This document shows positions 16,608-29,703 of a DNA stretch of 64,000 bases, piece after piece; positions within the stretch are counted from its first letter, which is position 1, and every line of letters starts with the position of its first letter. This DNA is from Ziziphus jujuba (taxonomy: Eukaryota > Streptophyta > Magnoliopsida > Rosales > Rhamnaceae). The notes under the pieces are model-generated. The model saw nothing but the letters and a program-made list of their open reading frames with translations. It was not told where the DNA came from and made no database searches. The position numbers and the translations under genes were made by a program. The stretch spans positions 1,554,001 through 1,618,000 of the forward strand of contig NC_083383.1 in the NCBI RefSeq assembly GCF_031755915.1, written 5' to 3'.

Positions 16608-17747
16608 ATCTTTAGCCTCCTCTCTCATCTTCTATTTATCTCTCTTTCTCTTTTTGAGTCTTTTCTATAGAAATAGAAGGGGAAGTTGAAGAAAAGCAGC
16701 ACTAGTCTAGTCTCTACCATCCTTCCGAATCGGACGCTTATATTCCTTAGAAGAACCATATTCTTTCCACATCATTGCATCCTACGCTAACCCTCATCAT
16801 GGATCATACATCAACACCCCACACGTAGCATTCACCTTCTCTTGAGATTTTAATCCCCTGTTGCTCACCTGCATCGTAGACGATGCTGCACTAACAACCT
16901 CCACCACATTTTCTTTCCAGGATATCAAACCTATAATTGACCCAGACTGGTAGGTCACCCTAATCGATCTCCGCCACGTGTATGATAATTTATGGCGTTA
17001 AGATTTTTAAGATTTTGCTATGCACCGGCAGAATGGCAAGGTCCGTGCTGTCATAAAGGAGTTGGAATTGATGGTTTTGAAAGGCAAACAAACAGGGGGG
17101 ACACCTGTCTGTCTTTCCCATTTTTCTTGCTTTTTCCCTGAAAATTATGAGGCTTTACGTACGAGGTGCATATCTCCAAGACATTTTCAATCCAACGGCA
17201 TCAACCAAACTCTTGTAAAAGTAGGGACGCTGTCACTCTCGCCCTTTGCAAGGATTGGAATCTTAAAACACTCACAGTTTGAGTTAGCCATATACGGCTG
17301 TGATTATCTAGCTTCCAGTTCAATTCAATTTTCCACGGCTCAATTCGTGTCACTGCTTCTTTAAAGCCGTACTGACTTGCAGTTCACACCCCACCATATA
17401 TGTGTGTGTTCCGCCAAAATTTCCAAGAAAAATAAAAATAAAAACGAAAATGGCAATCACAACACAGAGAGGCTATTTTAGTAATTAGAATATTATCCTT
17501 TTTCTTCTTTTCTTTCCCTTTTTTTTTTTTTTTTACAAGAAGTAATTATGACTGGTATTTCATTAAAATTAATTATGTGTAATGGAATATCTATTATACA
17601 AAACGAAGTAAATACAAAAAAAAAATGAAAATATAGCGATTTGTGCATGTTATGTTTCAAATTTATTCGAAGCAACAAGTAATCTGTATGCAAATCAATC
17701 CAAAACGAGTAAAAAAAAATAGTAAAATTGAATGTTAGAAGAAAACA

Positions 17748-17780
<33 letters not shown>

Positions 17781-20700
17781 GAACTTCAAAGAAATAAATT
17801 TTTCTATCTAAAAGGTCCATATTAGTGAAATGTGATGGTGACAACAAATCTTATTTCTTCTAGCTTAATGATTAAGATCATATAGCGACTACAAGAGGTT
17901 TTTTGTCTTTATACAAAAGGGCGAAAAAAAAAAAAGATAAAATTCAAGCGGCTTTCGCTTTGCGGGTTCATGTTACACCACGTGTATCTGATAATGACGT
18001 CTTGCAAAATTGCAATGCTCCGAGGCAAAGGCTTTTCTATTCTGTCTGGCTTTAGATAATTATTTTTTCGTTTCCATAGAATGCTTTACATGATTTATTA
18101 GTTGTAATTTTACAATCCTTCCATATTTTGCTTCTAGGACAGCATATTAGATTAACCATATTACTCACTTTGAAAAAGTTGGACAGCCACATCGCAAAGG
18201 ACTGCAACTTAACAAAAGTTGGGACAGCCAGATGAGCATTTTGGAATTAAATTAAATCCCATGTCAAGTTATTTTGATGCATGATAATTTATTTGCACTC
18301 GATAAATATATAATCTCCATACTCGGTAGCGTATTAGTAATTCAGCACCTGAATTTTACATATACAACTATGTTTAGATGCCCCTTAATTAGGGCAGTTG
18401 GAATGGCAATAGCCATTCTCATGGACTACCCTGCGACCCTGCCTAGATACAATCTTGCTTGTGGGCTTGCTTGCTTACCAATACACCAAAAAAATAATAA
18501 TAATAGTTTAGGTTATATGTTAGGTAGATTAACACTATAAAAAGCATTCTGTGTTTTTAAGCAATTGATTCTTTTTATATTAAACTCATTAAAATTGGAA
18601 GAGGAACTAAAGGTATATTCACAGTAATTTAAATTACGAAATCGATTTGAAATCCATAGGGAAAGTAAAAATTAAAAATGTAAACTTATTTACATGCCCT
18701 TTTGTTTGTCAGATCCTTTTCATAAAAACCACCTTTCTATTTTTTAAGTTTTATCTAGGTGAAACAAAAACATACAGTTTATTGCATTATTTATTACCAT
18801 ACTATTATAAAAAATGTACCATCTAGAAATTTTTTTTCAGCTGATTTATAGTTTGTTGATTCAGTTCATAAACCATTAAAATAATTATAAATAATAAAAA
18901 AATGATGTATGGTCCTATATATATACATATATATATATTGTTAAACTATTTGATCTCACAAATATTAAAAATATGCTAAGGATCTAAGATATACATAACA
19001 TTGGGGAGAATCTTTTTAAATCGAAACAAGAAACCCAAACCATGAATTTATAACAGATTTTTTTTTTTTTTTTAAACAGCTTTTTCTTCTTCTTTTTTCT
19101 TTTTTGTTTTGTCTATCCTTTCACATTGAATAGCCAACGCGATAGAAGTTCCAATCAATTTTTCTCCTTTAACAATTCATTTAATTTCATGAAAAAATAA
19201 TCCATCTTATTAATATAATATAAAAGATATAAGATATAAAAATTTAGATATATCATAACATTAAATTTATTTAGAAACATACATTCTATGTATAAAAACA
19301 ATTACCAATCATAATCATCTGACCAAAAAAAATCGTCATAATATTTACCAAAATAACGGCAAGAAAACCGGTAAAATATATACTATCAACAAAAGGTCCA
19401 CGTTCTCACATTTGCCTGTAATTCCATATATGTTAAGCATTGGATATTTTTGCACAATAAAAGTATGCATATACGACAAATTAGAGAGAAGTCATTTTAT
19501 TTTTTCGAAATTTCGTACATAATTATTTAAAAAATTTTGGTAATGATTTAGTTATATATATTTCTAGATACATATAAATATATAGTCAACCTTCAGTGCG
19601 ATTGATCCTAACTAAGAAAGCTACCTAAATTCATAATATATTAATATAAAACAACAAAATCTCATGAAAATTTATCATACGACTATAGTAATATTATTTA
19701 CAAAATAATAATAAAAAAAAGAACAAATAAAATTTGTCATCTGACATACGAAGTTTTATTTTATTTTATTATTATTTTTTTAAAGAATATATATAAAGAT
19801 AGGCAAAGGAGGGGAGAAGAAAAGGGTAATTTCGGAATACGGTTAAATCGTGTGTAAGTAGGCAAGGGAAGCAGTGGGATATCAGAGAAGATAAGAGGCG
19901 AACGGGTACTAGTAGCGAGGACGCGTGTAAAAAAGCACGAGGACAAGTGTCACATGATGGTGTATAGAAGTTGTTGGCCAGGCGTCAATAACTCAATTAT
20001 TCAGAATCTAACTTGGGTCCCACCACAAAGGCTCTCGCCCCAACATACATATACACGTGTCCTACACTCTGCCGTGTCGAAGTCAGCAAAAGCCAAAGCG
20101 GGCCTCTCTCCTCGCTGGGAGTCCGTGATATGCAAGCCAGCGAATAAAGGATCCGTGTCCCTCTAAGAAATAAACACGTGTCACACAGTACGTAGTTTCG
20201 TCTCACGCCTGTACTGTTTAAGTTTCAAGGAGGCTTTGGAAAAAGTGGTTAAGGGTATGGTCAGCTTTCTGCTTCCACTTATAAAAGCTAAATCTGTTTC
20301 TACACCACACTTCTCTGTGACATGTTAGGAGAAAACTCAAATTTATTTTGCAAGTTTGACACATCTGTGGGTCCATCTGCCATCTCTTCCCGCTGTAGTC
20401 TTTGACTCTTTGTTGTGGCTTGCCCCGACAATTCCGGACTCGGATCCTCTTGGTTGCAAGTTATTGACTTTTCTCGGTTTAAACCATGGATGTGCAACAC
20501 GCCAACAGAAGCCTCAACCTGGCCAATTGTTTTTTTAGCTGTTATTACCAGAGAAAATATGGACCATAAATTCCTCTATTATTAATAAAGATAGCAAAAA
20601 ATATCTTACATTTATAGTTACTAACAAATTGAATACGATCATTACTTTTTTTTAAAATGAATTTTTTAACACAATAAATGTTTATTTTGTTTAGTGTTAA

Positions 20701-22835
20701 AACAATAATAAAAAAAAATGTCTTGAAAATAAATTTCGTGAGATAAAAGAATGTCCTGAATCTGTCACCTGAATAACCCACCCCACCCGCAATAAAAGAG
20801 TCTGTGAACTCGGAGATAATAATGCTGGAAGGAGATTCAATTGTTCAAATTAGGTCATTGTCAAACCCTGTGCTTTGAAGATTCAAAACGTTCAACCCTC
20901 CCATTGGGGCCCATTCCGTACATGTACGTTGGGTTTGTAATCTTGCGTTGGCCTTTCTCTTTTTATTTTTATTTATTCATGCTTCCAAAAATAAAAAAGA
21001 ACAAAGCGCGGAACCAAAAAAAATAAAGCGGGACAGCCGGAAACAGAATGAACAAATAAAGGAAAGGAAACCGTCATTTTGTTTCTACTGCACTTTATTT
21101 TATTTCTCAAGGTTGGACACCACATTATAGAAGAAAAAACTTTGTTTAAACCTGTAATGATTAAAAATTACCACGACAAGAAAGTAAAAGATAACAATCA
21201 TAACTCAGATTCTCCCTCTTTAATTCATGTGCAAGGAAGACTAGAAAACTTAGTTTTTAACATTTTGGATTTTCTATGAAACTGGTGGTCCAGATTCTAG
21301 AGCTGCTGCTTTAGCTGTCTGGTAATAATAATAATAATATATTCTTGATCTTGACGCTGTGGTGATAACTTAGGTTATTCTCTATATTGCATTGGGCCGC
21401 GGCACTTTTTTAACTTTTAAACAATGTGTTAATGGGAAGCTTTTTCTTTCATAATTCATATTCTGCATCTCCATGATTAAGTTGTTTGCTTATTTTATTT
21501 TCTTTTTCAATGTGTGTGAATGAAAGCAGTTCTTTACAATTTCTTGCTTTCTTTAAATAAGATAAAGAGGTATAGTTTTAGGTTGGGTCGTATAACATCA
21601 GTTCTACATTAGAATCATCGTGCATTTGTCTGGAAACAAAGGCTGATTAGGTTTCCACTTTCTACTGGGGGCCCAAACTTACAACCTTCTGAACGTCTTT
21701 GTTTGTAATACTTAAGACGACTAGTGACCCAATATAACAGATGGCCCATCTAATCACCCCTATCTTTCATACCCCGACTAAACATCAGTCAATCTCTTAG
21801 ATTCAGTGGACTCGTTTTTTATGTTTAAATTTTCCATATTTTAGTCGTCTACTCAACTTGTTAAAGTGGTTATGATTCTATATTTTATTGCATTTGATGT
21901 TCATTTTTCATTTTTTATAATATCTCGTGGATAGTGTTTTGACTACGGATGACCACCACTTCCGTAAGTAACGAGATAAGACCATGACCGTTTGATATTT
22001 CCGAGTGAAAATTTTTGGGGTTTGGTCGTATTGTGTTGGAAATTTGTATGATTTGACAGGGTCCGCGTTTTGTTTTACTTGGGTGATTTGGGAATTAAAA
22101 GGTGGTTCGTGTAGGAGAAATTAATCAGGAAGAAAAGCGTTTTCTGATTTTTTAAATTTTTTATTGCTTCTTTTTTTTTTAAAAATTATTGTTTATGCAG
22201 GTTTTTTATGCAAAACGACAGATATACAAGGGGGGGCCCTTAAATAGCTTGAAGTTAAAGTCTTTGTGAAAGCCACTTTCTTTTGCTTTTTTTTCCCTAA
22301 CCATATTCCGTGACCGTGCAAGGTTGCTGATTATGGCAAGGTGATTTTGCTAAGAATCTTTGGCGCGTCAGCTTTAGGTGGAGGTTTTCATTTACTTCCA
22401 CCTTGATTTAACCGTTAAATAATCAGCACAGTATATTATTACGACAAGGCCATTGTGTAGCCGGGGAATACAGAGTTAAAAGAAGGTAAGCGGGCAATCA
22501 AATTAAAACACCAAATGCAAATTGTATCCTAGTTGGCTATTAATTACTTGCGCACCAGTTTGAAATGTTAGCAATTTTATTATTATTAATATTATAACTT
22601 ATTTTGCCTCAGGTATTTATTTTTGTAATTTTAATAAATTAGAGTGTCAAGAGAGAATTTAATGATTTTAGTTCGGAGAAGAAGACTGGAATACACGTGG
22701 CAAATCCAACTGGAAAACTCGTGAAGGTGAGTGTATTGCGTAGATGGAAGGAACCTATATGGAAACGCAGACAAGGAACGCGTGAGTGGTATGCAAAATA
22801 ATCAGATTCCAAATAAGGCAAGACTCTTTGGTAAC

Positions 22836-22838
<3 letters not shown>
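16608..22838. other. Gene-poor intergenic region
   Basis: No frame in these 6.2 kb resembles a known protein. The nucleoredoxin promoter and leader (CT/GA-rich near 16620-16680) lie at the left. Several CACGTG cores occur at 16974, 17979 and the cluster near 20053-20180. A TATAAAAG box sits at about 20280 with no clear coding region after it. The rest is A/T-rich with (AT)n at 17757-17779 and T tracts at 19060. Confidence 0.5.

Positions 22839-22876
<38 letters not shown>
22839..22876. repeat. (GA)n microsatellite
   Basis: Uninterrupted GA run of about 38 bases directly abutting the left repeat of the TRIM-like element. Confidence 0.9.
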
Positions 22877-22879
<3 letters not shown>

Positions 22880-23145
22880 AATACCATTTATTTTAAAATT
22901 TTAAGTTAATGAGAGATGTATTTTTATTTTATTTATATTTTTTGCTAATATTTTTCTTGTATACATGTTCCTCTCTTTTTGAACTTTTTTGGATCTTTAC
23001 ATATGTTTTAAATTCTTGGATGGAATTGTTGAGTTTTGAACCTCTTAGATCTGTGACTCTGATACCAAGTTGAAATACCACTTATTTCAAAAACTTAAGC
23101 TGATAAAAGATGAACGTTAATTTTACTTATATTTTGAAAGAGAAA
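22877..23145 (-). mobile_element. TRIM-like LTR retroelement relic
   Basis: Two diverged direct repeats, each starting TGAAATACCA, lie at 22877-22925 and 23071-23120. Next to the right repeat, at 23057-23068, is CTCTGATACCAA; its reverse complement TTGGTATCAGAG matches the usual primer-binding site for initiator-Met tRNA in plant LTR elements. Read on the minus strand the order is LTR end, PBS, short interior, second LTR end. There is no coding sequence. This fits a very short non-autonomous (TRIM-type) element or a nested fragment of one. The outer ends are not fixed. Confidence 0.5.
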
Positions 23146-23149
23146 AAGA

Positions 23150-25630
23150 GAGCAACCATAAAAATATTAAATGTATAATTTTATGAAAATATTGATTAAA
23201 ATATCGATAATACAAAAATTGTAAATATTTAATTTAAAATATAAATTTTTACATATGAAATAATTAATATAGTAAAATAATATAAAAATATAATTATAAT
23301 AAAATAGTTTATAAATATTAAAATTTATTACAAATAAAGAAAATACAATATTTGTTAGTATCAAAATACATAAAATATAATAAATAATATTAAAATATAT
23401 AAAATTTTCAAATATAATTTATAATGCATCGTTAACATAAAAAAAACTACTTAATATTTTAAATTGACAATCATATCCAAATGTTTTGTGCATATAATGA
23501 TAGATATTTTAATTTATCATATTAGAAAAATTTTCTATATAATTATAAAAAATCTACAAACCGATATTATCTAAAATACATAAATTGCAAACTACAATGG
23601 TTAATTTTTATTTTTATTAAAAAATAAAAAAAGTTATTAATAATTGATAATAAGATAGTATATATCGACAAGATTCAAAAAATCGATATTGATGGAAATA
23701 TCGAAAGTTTAAAATATGAAAATTTTCATGAAAATATCGGAAAAATATTGAATATCGATAAAAAAAATTATAAAAAATAATAAAATTTTGTTTTAAAAAG
23801 TAAAATTTTTTATTAAAAATTTAGAATTAGCTTATTTAATCAATTGATTATCAAATTAATTATAAAACTTGTTAAAATATTGAATGGATATTATATTCTT
23901 CTTAGTGAATTGATTTTTAATAAGCATTAATAACCATAGATGAATTGTTATTAATAAAAATATATAAAATATATATATATGTTAAAATTATTTATTAACT
24001 AAAATATATAAAACGATTATTACAATTACATTGTAGTTCATAAATGTCATCTTAATACCATATAGAACTTTTCGGTGGTTGAAAATCATCGATTTTTATC
24101 TTATTTTAATTTTGAGATGTGAAATGTGAGAAATAGTTATGAAAAGATGTATCTTTCTGATAATTTTGTATATAATTATTAATATGTCAACCACATGGAT
24201 CTTGCATTATTAGTTGACTATGTGCATAACTACTACTTTCTGATGGTTGAGTTTGATATGGTACCCCTGAGTTGCTACTTGATGACATTCCATACATATC
24301 TATTAAATAAGAATTATGAAAATGACTTCCAACCCTCATAGATCTAAAATTCATAGAAATTGAATTTTTTTTATTGTTGTGGCATCTTCATTATAAATTT
24401 TTGTTTACGTGTGTAGTCTTTTCCAACAGTACCGAATCCTTGACCTGCATCTCTACTCCTATAATCTTCATCTTGTGTTACATGTGTGTAATATTTTTCA
24501 CCAGTAAATGGACTTAATCTAACTTTTTAACTTGGTGATTCTCTTTGGTCACTATCTCTTCTAACTTGTAAGTCAGATAATTTATTGAAGTTATTTTCAT
24601 CACCACTAAAAATAGAGTGACTACTAGAAGTCTTAAATTATGAATGTGTACCACCTGATGAATCTGAAGCACTAGTAGTTTTAATTGCTCTTTCATAAGC
24701 CTTTGAAATGAATCACTATTGCTAAAATTTATTTTTTCAGCAATCACTTTTTAAACATTTACTCTATCTTTTTCAGCTTGTTGAGCAATATTTGAATTAG
24801 GATTCCCTTCATAATCATCTAAATAAACATCTCTAATCCATTGGTATATTTAATTGCCCTCTTCATCATCATCTTCCATTATAGTTTTACATATTATGAT
24901 TTCAAAATTTAAAAATATAATTCATAATTTTTATATTTTTACTTTATTGAAATTCAATAAATAAATAAAACTTATTAACGTTATTTAATTCAATTGATTC
25001 TATCTTACTTATATAACTAAATGTTTAAAAAACAATTAAAAAGATAAAAAATTATCAATAAAATTAATTTGATAAATTTTTTTACTAAATATCAATAATA
25101 TTTATGAATTTTTTTAAACGAATTTAAAAAATATCGGATATTTTCGAAATTTCAATGGAAATTTCATAAAAATTTTAAAAATTTGCATATAAATTATATA
25201 TTTTTTAATCAAATCGTTAAGAATTTGATGTATATATTTTATGCAAATTTCTATAAAAATTTTGTCAAAATTTTAAAATTTTTAATGGATATTACTAAAA
25301 TTCTATATATTTCCATATTAAATTTAAATTTTATTTTGACTTCTTTAAAAAATAAAAATATCAAAAAAATATTGAATATTTTAAATCTTGCATATCGATA
25401 TTATTAATAATTATGCTATTTTTCTAATATTTCTATAAAAATATATTTTTTCAATTTTCATTAATAATTATTAACACCACTTATATCTATTCAATATTAT
25501 CATCAACATTTGCCAATAATAAATTCATACTTTATCAATATTCAACATATCAATGTATAAATAATGTATAAATATAGAACATAAAAAAAAATTTAAAACA
25601 TATGAAAATATCGACATATTTTGTCGATCG
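23150..25630 (-). mobile_element. AT-rich DNA-transposon-like relic (hAT-like, tentative)
   Basis: A 2.5-kb block of extreme AT content in which forms of GAAAATATCG and ATATCGAT recur in both arms (23190-23770 and 25120-25640), as in subterminal repeats. Between the arms, on the minus strand from about 24879 to 24187, a decayed frame can be followed. It starts MEDDDEEGN, passes through YQWIRDVYLDDYEGNPN and YYTHVTQDEDYRSRDAGQ, and ends in a Ser/Gln/Pro-rich tail. It is broken by several TAA codons where Gln or Glu would be expected, and by a frameshift near 24700. The acidic motif and polar tail resemble C-terminal tails of plant hAT/DUF659 proteins, but I see no dimerisation domain, so the superfamily is a guess. 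Confidence 0.4.
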
Positions 25631-25639
25631 TATTTGCAT

Positions 25640-26325
25640 CCACGTGAGAGAGTAAGATGGAAATATGCGTACTAAATCTTTCTTTCAGGTGGGGAAGCCA
25701 TTAATAGAAAGCCTTCAACTTTGCACACAAATCGAAACCTGTGGGCTTTCCATTAAACTGCTAGTTTCTCAGTTGCCGATGCAACGCCAGCTTGCCGCCA
25801 CCAAACACATCCATGCACCGATTTGGTTTGTTGTCTAAAGCTTGCTAAGCACGCCAAGCTGTTTTGCCTTGGTCCTGCTCCTGGGACTACCTTGTCCCAT
25901 AGAAGCAATTAGGCCTTGACGTGGCAAGCACTTATTGGATTAGATAAGTATGAGTTGACAGCGGCAGAAGTTTAATCATGACACGCCTCCACAAAACTCA
26001 ATTATGGTTCATGACTTAAACTCTTATTTTAATCTATTTTTAATTAATTTCACTTTATTTTCCTATTATCACTTTATTTTGTGTATACTCAAAAGTCGGG
26101 AAAGTTTGAATGCTTGATTTGAATATTGTCGTTCTTATCAACAAAACATTCAATTAAATACTAATGATGATGATGATTATAATAATAAAAATGGTAATGA
26201 TAATGGGCATCATGATTCAACACACAAAAGATGAGATGAGAAGTCGCTATCCTGAGAAACTCCAAACCCTAACCAAGACATATAATACCGGAATTTAAAG
26301 ATTAAATTTTTAAAAGTAAATTAAT
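25640..26325. other. Intergenic spacer downstream of the ATL23-like gene
   Basis: Bases beyond the AT-rich relic return to ordinary composition. ATG/ATA trinucleotide-rich stretch near 26160-26210. No frame looks coding; includes the 3' UTR of the RING gene. Confidence 0.5.
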
Positions 26326-26721
26326 TTAGCATGGATTTTCATTTTCAGAGGCATTTAGAAACTGAGGATCAAGCTTGGCCCTACACACCGGACAAACCGA
26401 ATGCTTAGAAAGCCAGGCATCAGCACATTCCAGATGGAAGCCGTGATTGCAACCAGGAACCAGCCGAGCAGGTTGCTCCCCCTCGATCTCGTCCAGACAG
26501 ACCGCACACTCAGTCGCCATCACGAGCTCTTTCCCGGTGATTTTCGGCAATTTCTCAAGCTCCGAGGCCGACAACCCTTTCTCCGTAACCGGCTTCACCG
26601 GCGATTGGAATTCGCTCCGGTTATTATTTGTGGTGTACCATAGGAGACAAACATAGACTATGAACACAGCTGTCATGCCGGCGCACGGTAGAAAAAGTGC
26701 CAAAAAAACCGATACAAGCAT
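26326..26721 (-). CDS. ATL23: RING-H2 E3 ubiquitin ligase, ATL23-like (single exon, 131 aa)
   Basis: Membrane-anchored ubiquitin ligase of the Arabidopsis Toxicos en Levadura family. Residues 1-29 form one transmembrane segment (MLVSVFLALFLPCAGMTAVF...). A short basic/polar stretch follows, then the GLD-type motif GLSASELEKLP (49-59). The RING-H2 finger uses C72, C75, C91, H93, H96, C99, C110 and C113, with the Pro one residue before the seventh-eighth ligand pair and Trp in DAWL typical of ATLs. The C terminus is SENENPC. Intronless, as most ATLs are. The sequence fits Arabidopsis ATL23 along its whole length. A TATATAA box on the minus strand near 27017-27023 may drive it, leaving a leader of about 270 bases. 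Confidence 0.92.
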   Translation of the reverse strand: MLVSVFLALFLPCAGMTAVFIVYVCLLWYTTNNNRSEFQSPVKPVTEKGLSASELEKLPKITGKELVMATECAVCLDEIEGEQPARLVPGCNHGFHLECADAWLSKHSVCPVCRAKLDPQFLNASENENPC

Positions 26722-28873
26722 TCCGCTCGCCAGTCCTGTCGTTCTTTTTTTTCTTTTTTGTCTTTTTGTTGTAAACTAGGGGTAGACGGTGCCTGTCCTG
26801 AGCGAGTGGCGGAGATTTAAGGTGGTTGGCAGAGAAGTGGAGGTCTTGGTTGGGGGTGTTCACTGCACAACATAGCGCCAAATTGGAGTTTTCTTCTTTT
26901 CCCTCAAGGAGATTGGTTATTTGAGAGGGTGGTGCTCAGGTGGCTGGAATCTGAGGTGGGAAAGTATGGGTGAGAGAGTGAGGAAAGTAACGTGTAATGG
27001 TTGTTGCCTTCTGGGGTATATAACGGCTATATGGGAAAGGAAGTGAGTGGTTTATTTCGTATTTCACGAAAATGTAAAAAGCCGACGAACATATGGAAAA
27101 AAATACGTTTCTAACCTCTTCTTTTATGTGGTATGCTGCCTCTGATATGACTCAGATCGGAGTGCTTTTATTCCCCCCACCCCAAAAAAAAAAAGGGGGA
27201 AAAAAATCAGAGTGCTTTTCTCCGTTCTCAATATGACTCGGACAGTGAAGCCGTGAGATTTTTGTTTTTTTATTTTTTTTGGGTGAATCGAAGCTGAGAG
27301 ATTTTGATTCGAAATTTATATCCTAATTTAATATTTGTTCCGAATAAAAACTACGCGGACTCTAATGGCGCTGCCCTGGCTTTAATACAAGTTTTGGAAA
27401 AACCCACTGATTGCGCGTGGGCCCCTGTAGGGCTAGGCCTGCTGGGTAGTGGTAGAACCATAGAAATACCAATATTTAAAGTAGTTCTTCCTTTGGTTAA
27501 TACTAAATGCACCGCAAAATAATAGCTTTTTTACTTATTCGTTTTATTTTTAAGCTTCTTGAGCTTAAAGTAAAGATCTCATTGGTCATTGCTTCTGGGC
27601 TGTAAAGTTAAAAAGTTTTGTGGGGTTCTATATTCAACTTTTTGGTCATAGGCAAAGGGAAATATGAATTGCTTCTGTTAAATTTAATTATGGAGTAGCT
27701 ATGGAGATGATCAGAGGTAAAGAAAGAGCAGCGACCCTATAGCTTGTGAGGCAATTAATTGTAGAAAGCTTGCATCGACAAATCAGAGAAGCTTTCAGCC
27801 CTTTGTTTTCACCTCGACAAGTTACAAGCTTTTAAAAATGTCTTGTCATTGAACAATACTCACAGAAATATCTTTTAACTCCCATGGATTGAATCTGAAA
27901 CAAAAAGACAATCAGAACAATGGAAGTGACTGAATCTTGCATTCAGATTTAGATCAAGCTGGTATCTGAAGCTATCATCTATTTATGGCCCAATAAACTA
28001 AATAAACAAATGACAACAACACAAAAAAATTTAAACCACTAATAGAATGCTGAAACATAAGGCATATGAGCCTTCTATAAAACCATTTGAAAATAAGATT
28101 CTAGAACACTTTCGATAAGTCAGCCCTGGCAAGATGACAGCATATTTCCCATGGCACAGAAGGAATATTTTAGTAGGAGGATGGGATTTAAAGCCAATTG
28201 AATTTAAGTAAGCATATTCCTGAAAGATGTTCAATGTACTGATGTTATTGAATGCGGAACAAATACTTAAAAATGAGAGAATCCCACAAATACAAACTGC
28301 TATTCTATGAGGAGCCATTTCGTTATTTGGTGGTGCATCAGAGTGCAGGTAAAAACATTGAAATGGAAGTACCCGGCAAGAACATACCACTAAATCTTCG
28401 AAATGATGGGAAGCGATTAGTGTCTCCAACAGAAATTTCTCTATTTTTAAATCAGGATGTTAATTTTATAAGAGAATGACAGCCACCATAGATTCCAAGG
28501 TTCTTGATTGGTCAGCAGCCCAAATATTGTGGCACTGGCTAATTCTCACTGTGTACGCACCAGATCCCCACCTTGTCCCCCTCGCTTTGTCCAGCAGCAC
28601 AAGCTAAAAGTGAGATAGTAGCCTGATTTCTTCGTCTCCATTCATAGTTCATGTAACTTTTGACTAATTTGGTTCCTGTGGAAAATTTCCAGATGCTCTT
28701 GGAAGCATATAAATGTATTTATAATGGAAAGGAAAATCGAAGTTCCAGATGCCCTTGGATTCTTTGGTCACGTTTTGTGTTCTTTTGCAGAAGCCTCTCC
28801 AAAATGAATATTATTGTGAGCTACTTTTAGCGATGCTCCCCAAACACAAGCAAGCGTTTGAAAAGCGTTTCCT

Positions 28874-29050
28874 TTATATCATGGGATAAAAGTAAGCCCC
28901 TTCAAGTTTTCTTGTACCGCCTACAAGTGCCACCTCATGCAGACATAGTGCTCTTCCTCTTCGGGGATGCTTATTAAAAATGTACTCCCAGCCCTCATCT
29001 GCTTTGCCCTTCTTGGTTCTTAAACCAAAATACAGCGTCCACAAAGCCAT
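28874..29050 (-). other. Short open frame of unknown nature (58 aa)
   Basis: Starts MALWTLYFGLRTKKG and ends LEGAYFYPMI. Its residue use (Arg, Lys, Glu, Gly, Trp, no runs of Phe/Lys/Asn) is more protein-like than the surrounding frames, and the frame is open upstream to a TGA near 29082. No family recognised. It could be a gene fragment or an exon of an unseen gene; it could also be chance. Confidence 0.2.
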
Positions 29051-29544
29051 TTTCTCAGCTGCCCTGTAGTTGCTAATATATCACAGCATTGCAAGAACTA
29101 ATATTTACTTGCTCACAAAATTATGATGCGGATCGCAAAATTAAAATCTATTTTCCCAAGGAAGCAGAGCACTAGAATTCTATATATAACCTTCTGAAAC
29201 AGAGATATGGTGTCAGCATATAATATATAGGACAGAAATTTTAGATCATTCTTTTTCATGACCATGAAACAGCATTAGGTTCCTAAAACCATATTCCTCA
29301 TCTTACAATAGTGGACCTTGTTTCTTTCTCCTCAACGCATCTACATCTAGTGGCATAATGACATTTCCACTTTCAGTTTGGGCGGCTCTGGCTCATCATA
29401 AAAGGGCAAAAGAGTATTGCACAAGTGAGTCTCAAGAAAACCCAGACACTAGATCCGGTATTCTACTTCAATAACGGTAATCGAGTCTCAATCCCAGAAA
29501 AACAACATTAAAAAACGTTATAATCAATTTCATTATGCTGAAGC

Positions 29545-29663
29545 ATTGGTACGCTTGGCTTCCGGTGGGAATACTCTTCGAGTTCGAGATCCTGGATTCG
29601 ATTACATTAAGGTGAAATCCTTTCATTTTTGTTTACAAAATGACGTAATCTTTTTACCAAAAA

Positions 29664-29665
<2 letters not shown>
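29545..29665 (+). mobile_element. SINE-like fragment
   Basis: GCTTGGCTTCCGGTGGG resembles a Pol III A box, and GAGTTCGAGATCC about 30 bases further resembles a B box. An A-rich tail follows, then (AT)n. This is the layout of a tRNA-derived SINE. No target-site duplication could be confirmed by eye. Confidence 0.3.

Positions 29666-29703
<38 letters not shown>

Noticed and set aside
17020..17364. 114-codon frame on the + strand
   Set aside because: No recognisable motif, no hydrophobic or charged pattern of a folded protein, no flanking gene signals beyond a chance ATG.
26401..26656. Two + strand frames opposite the ATL23-like gene
   Set aside because: Antisense shadows of the RING-H2 coding exon.
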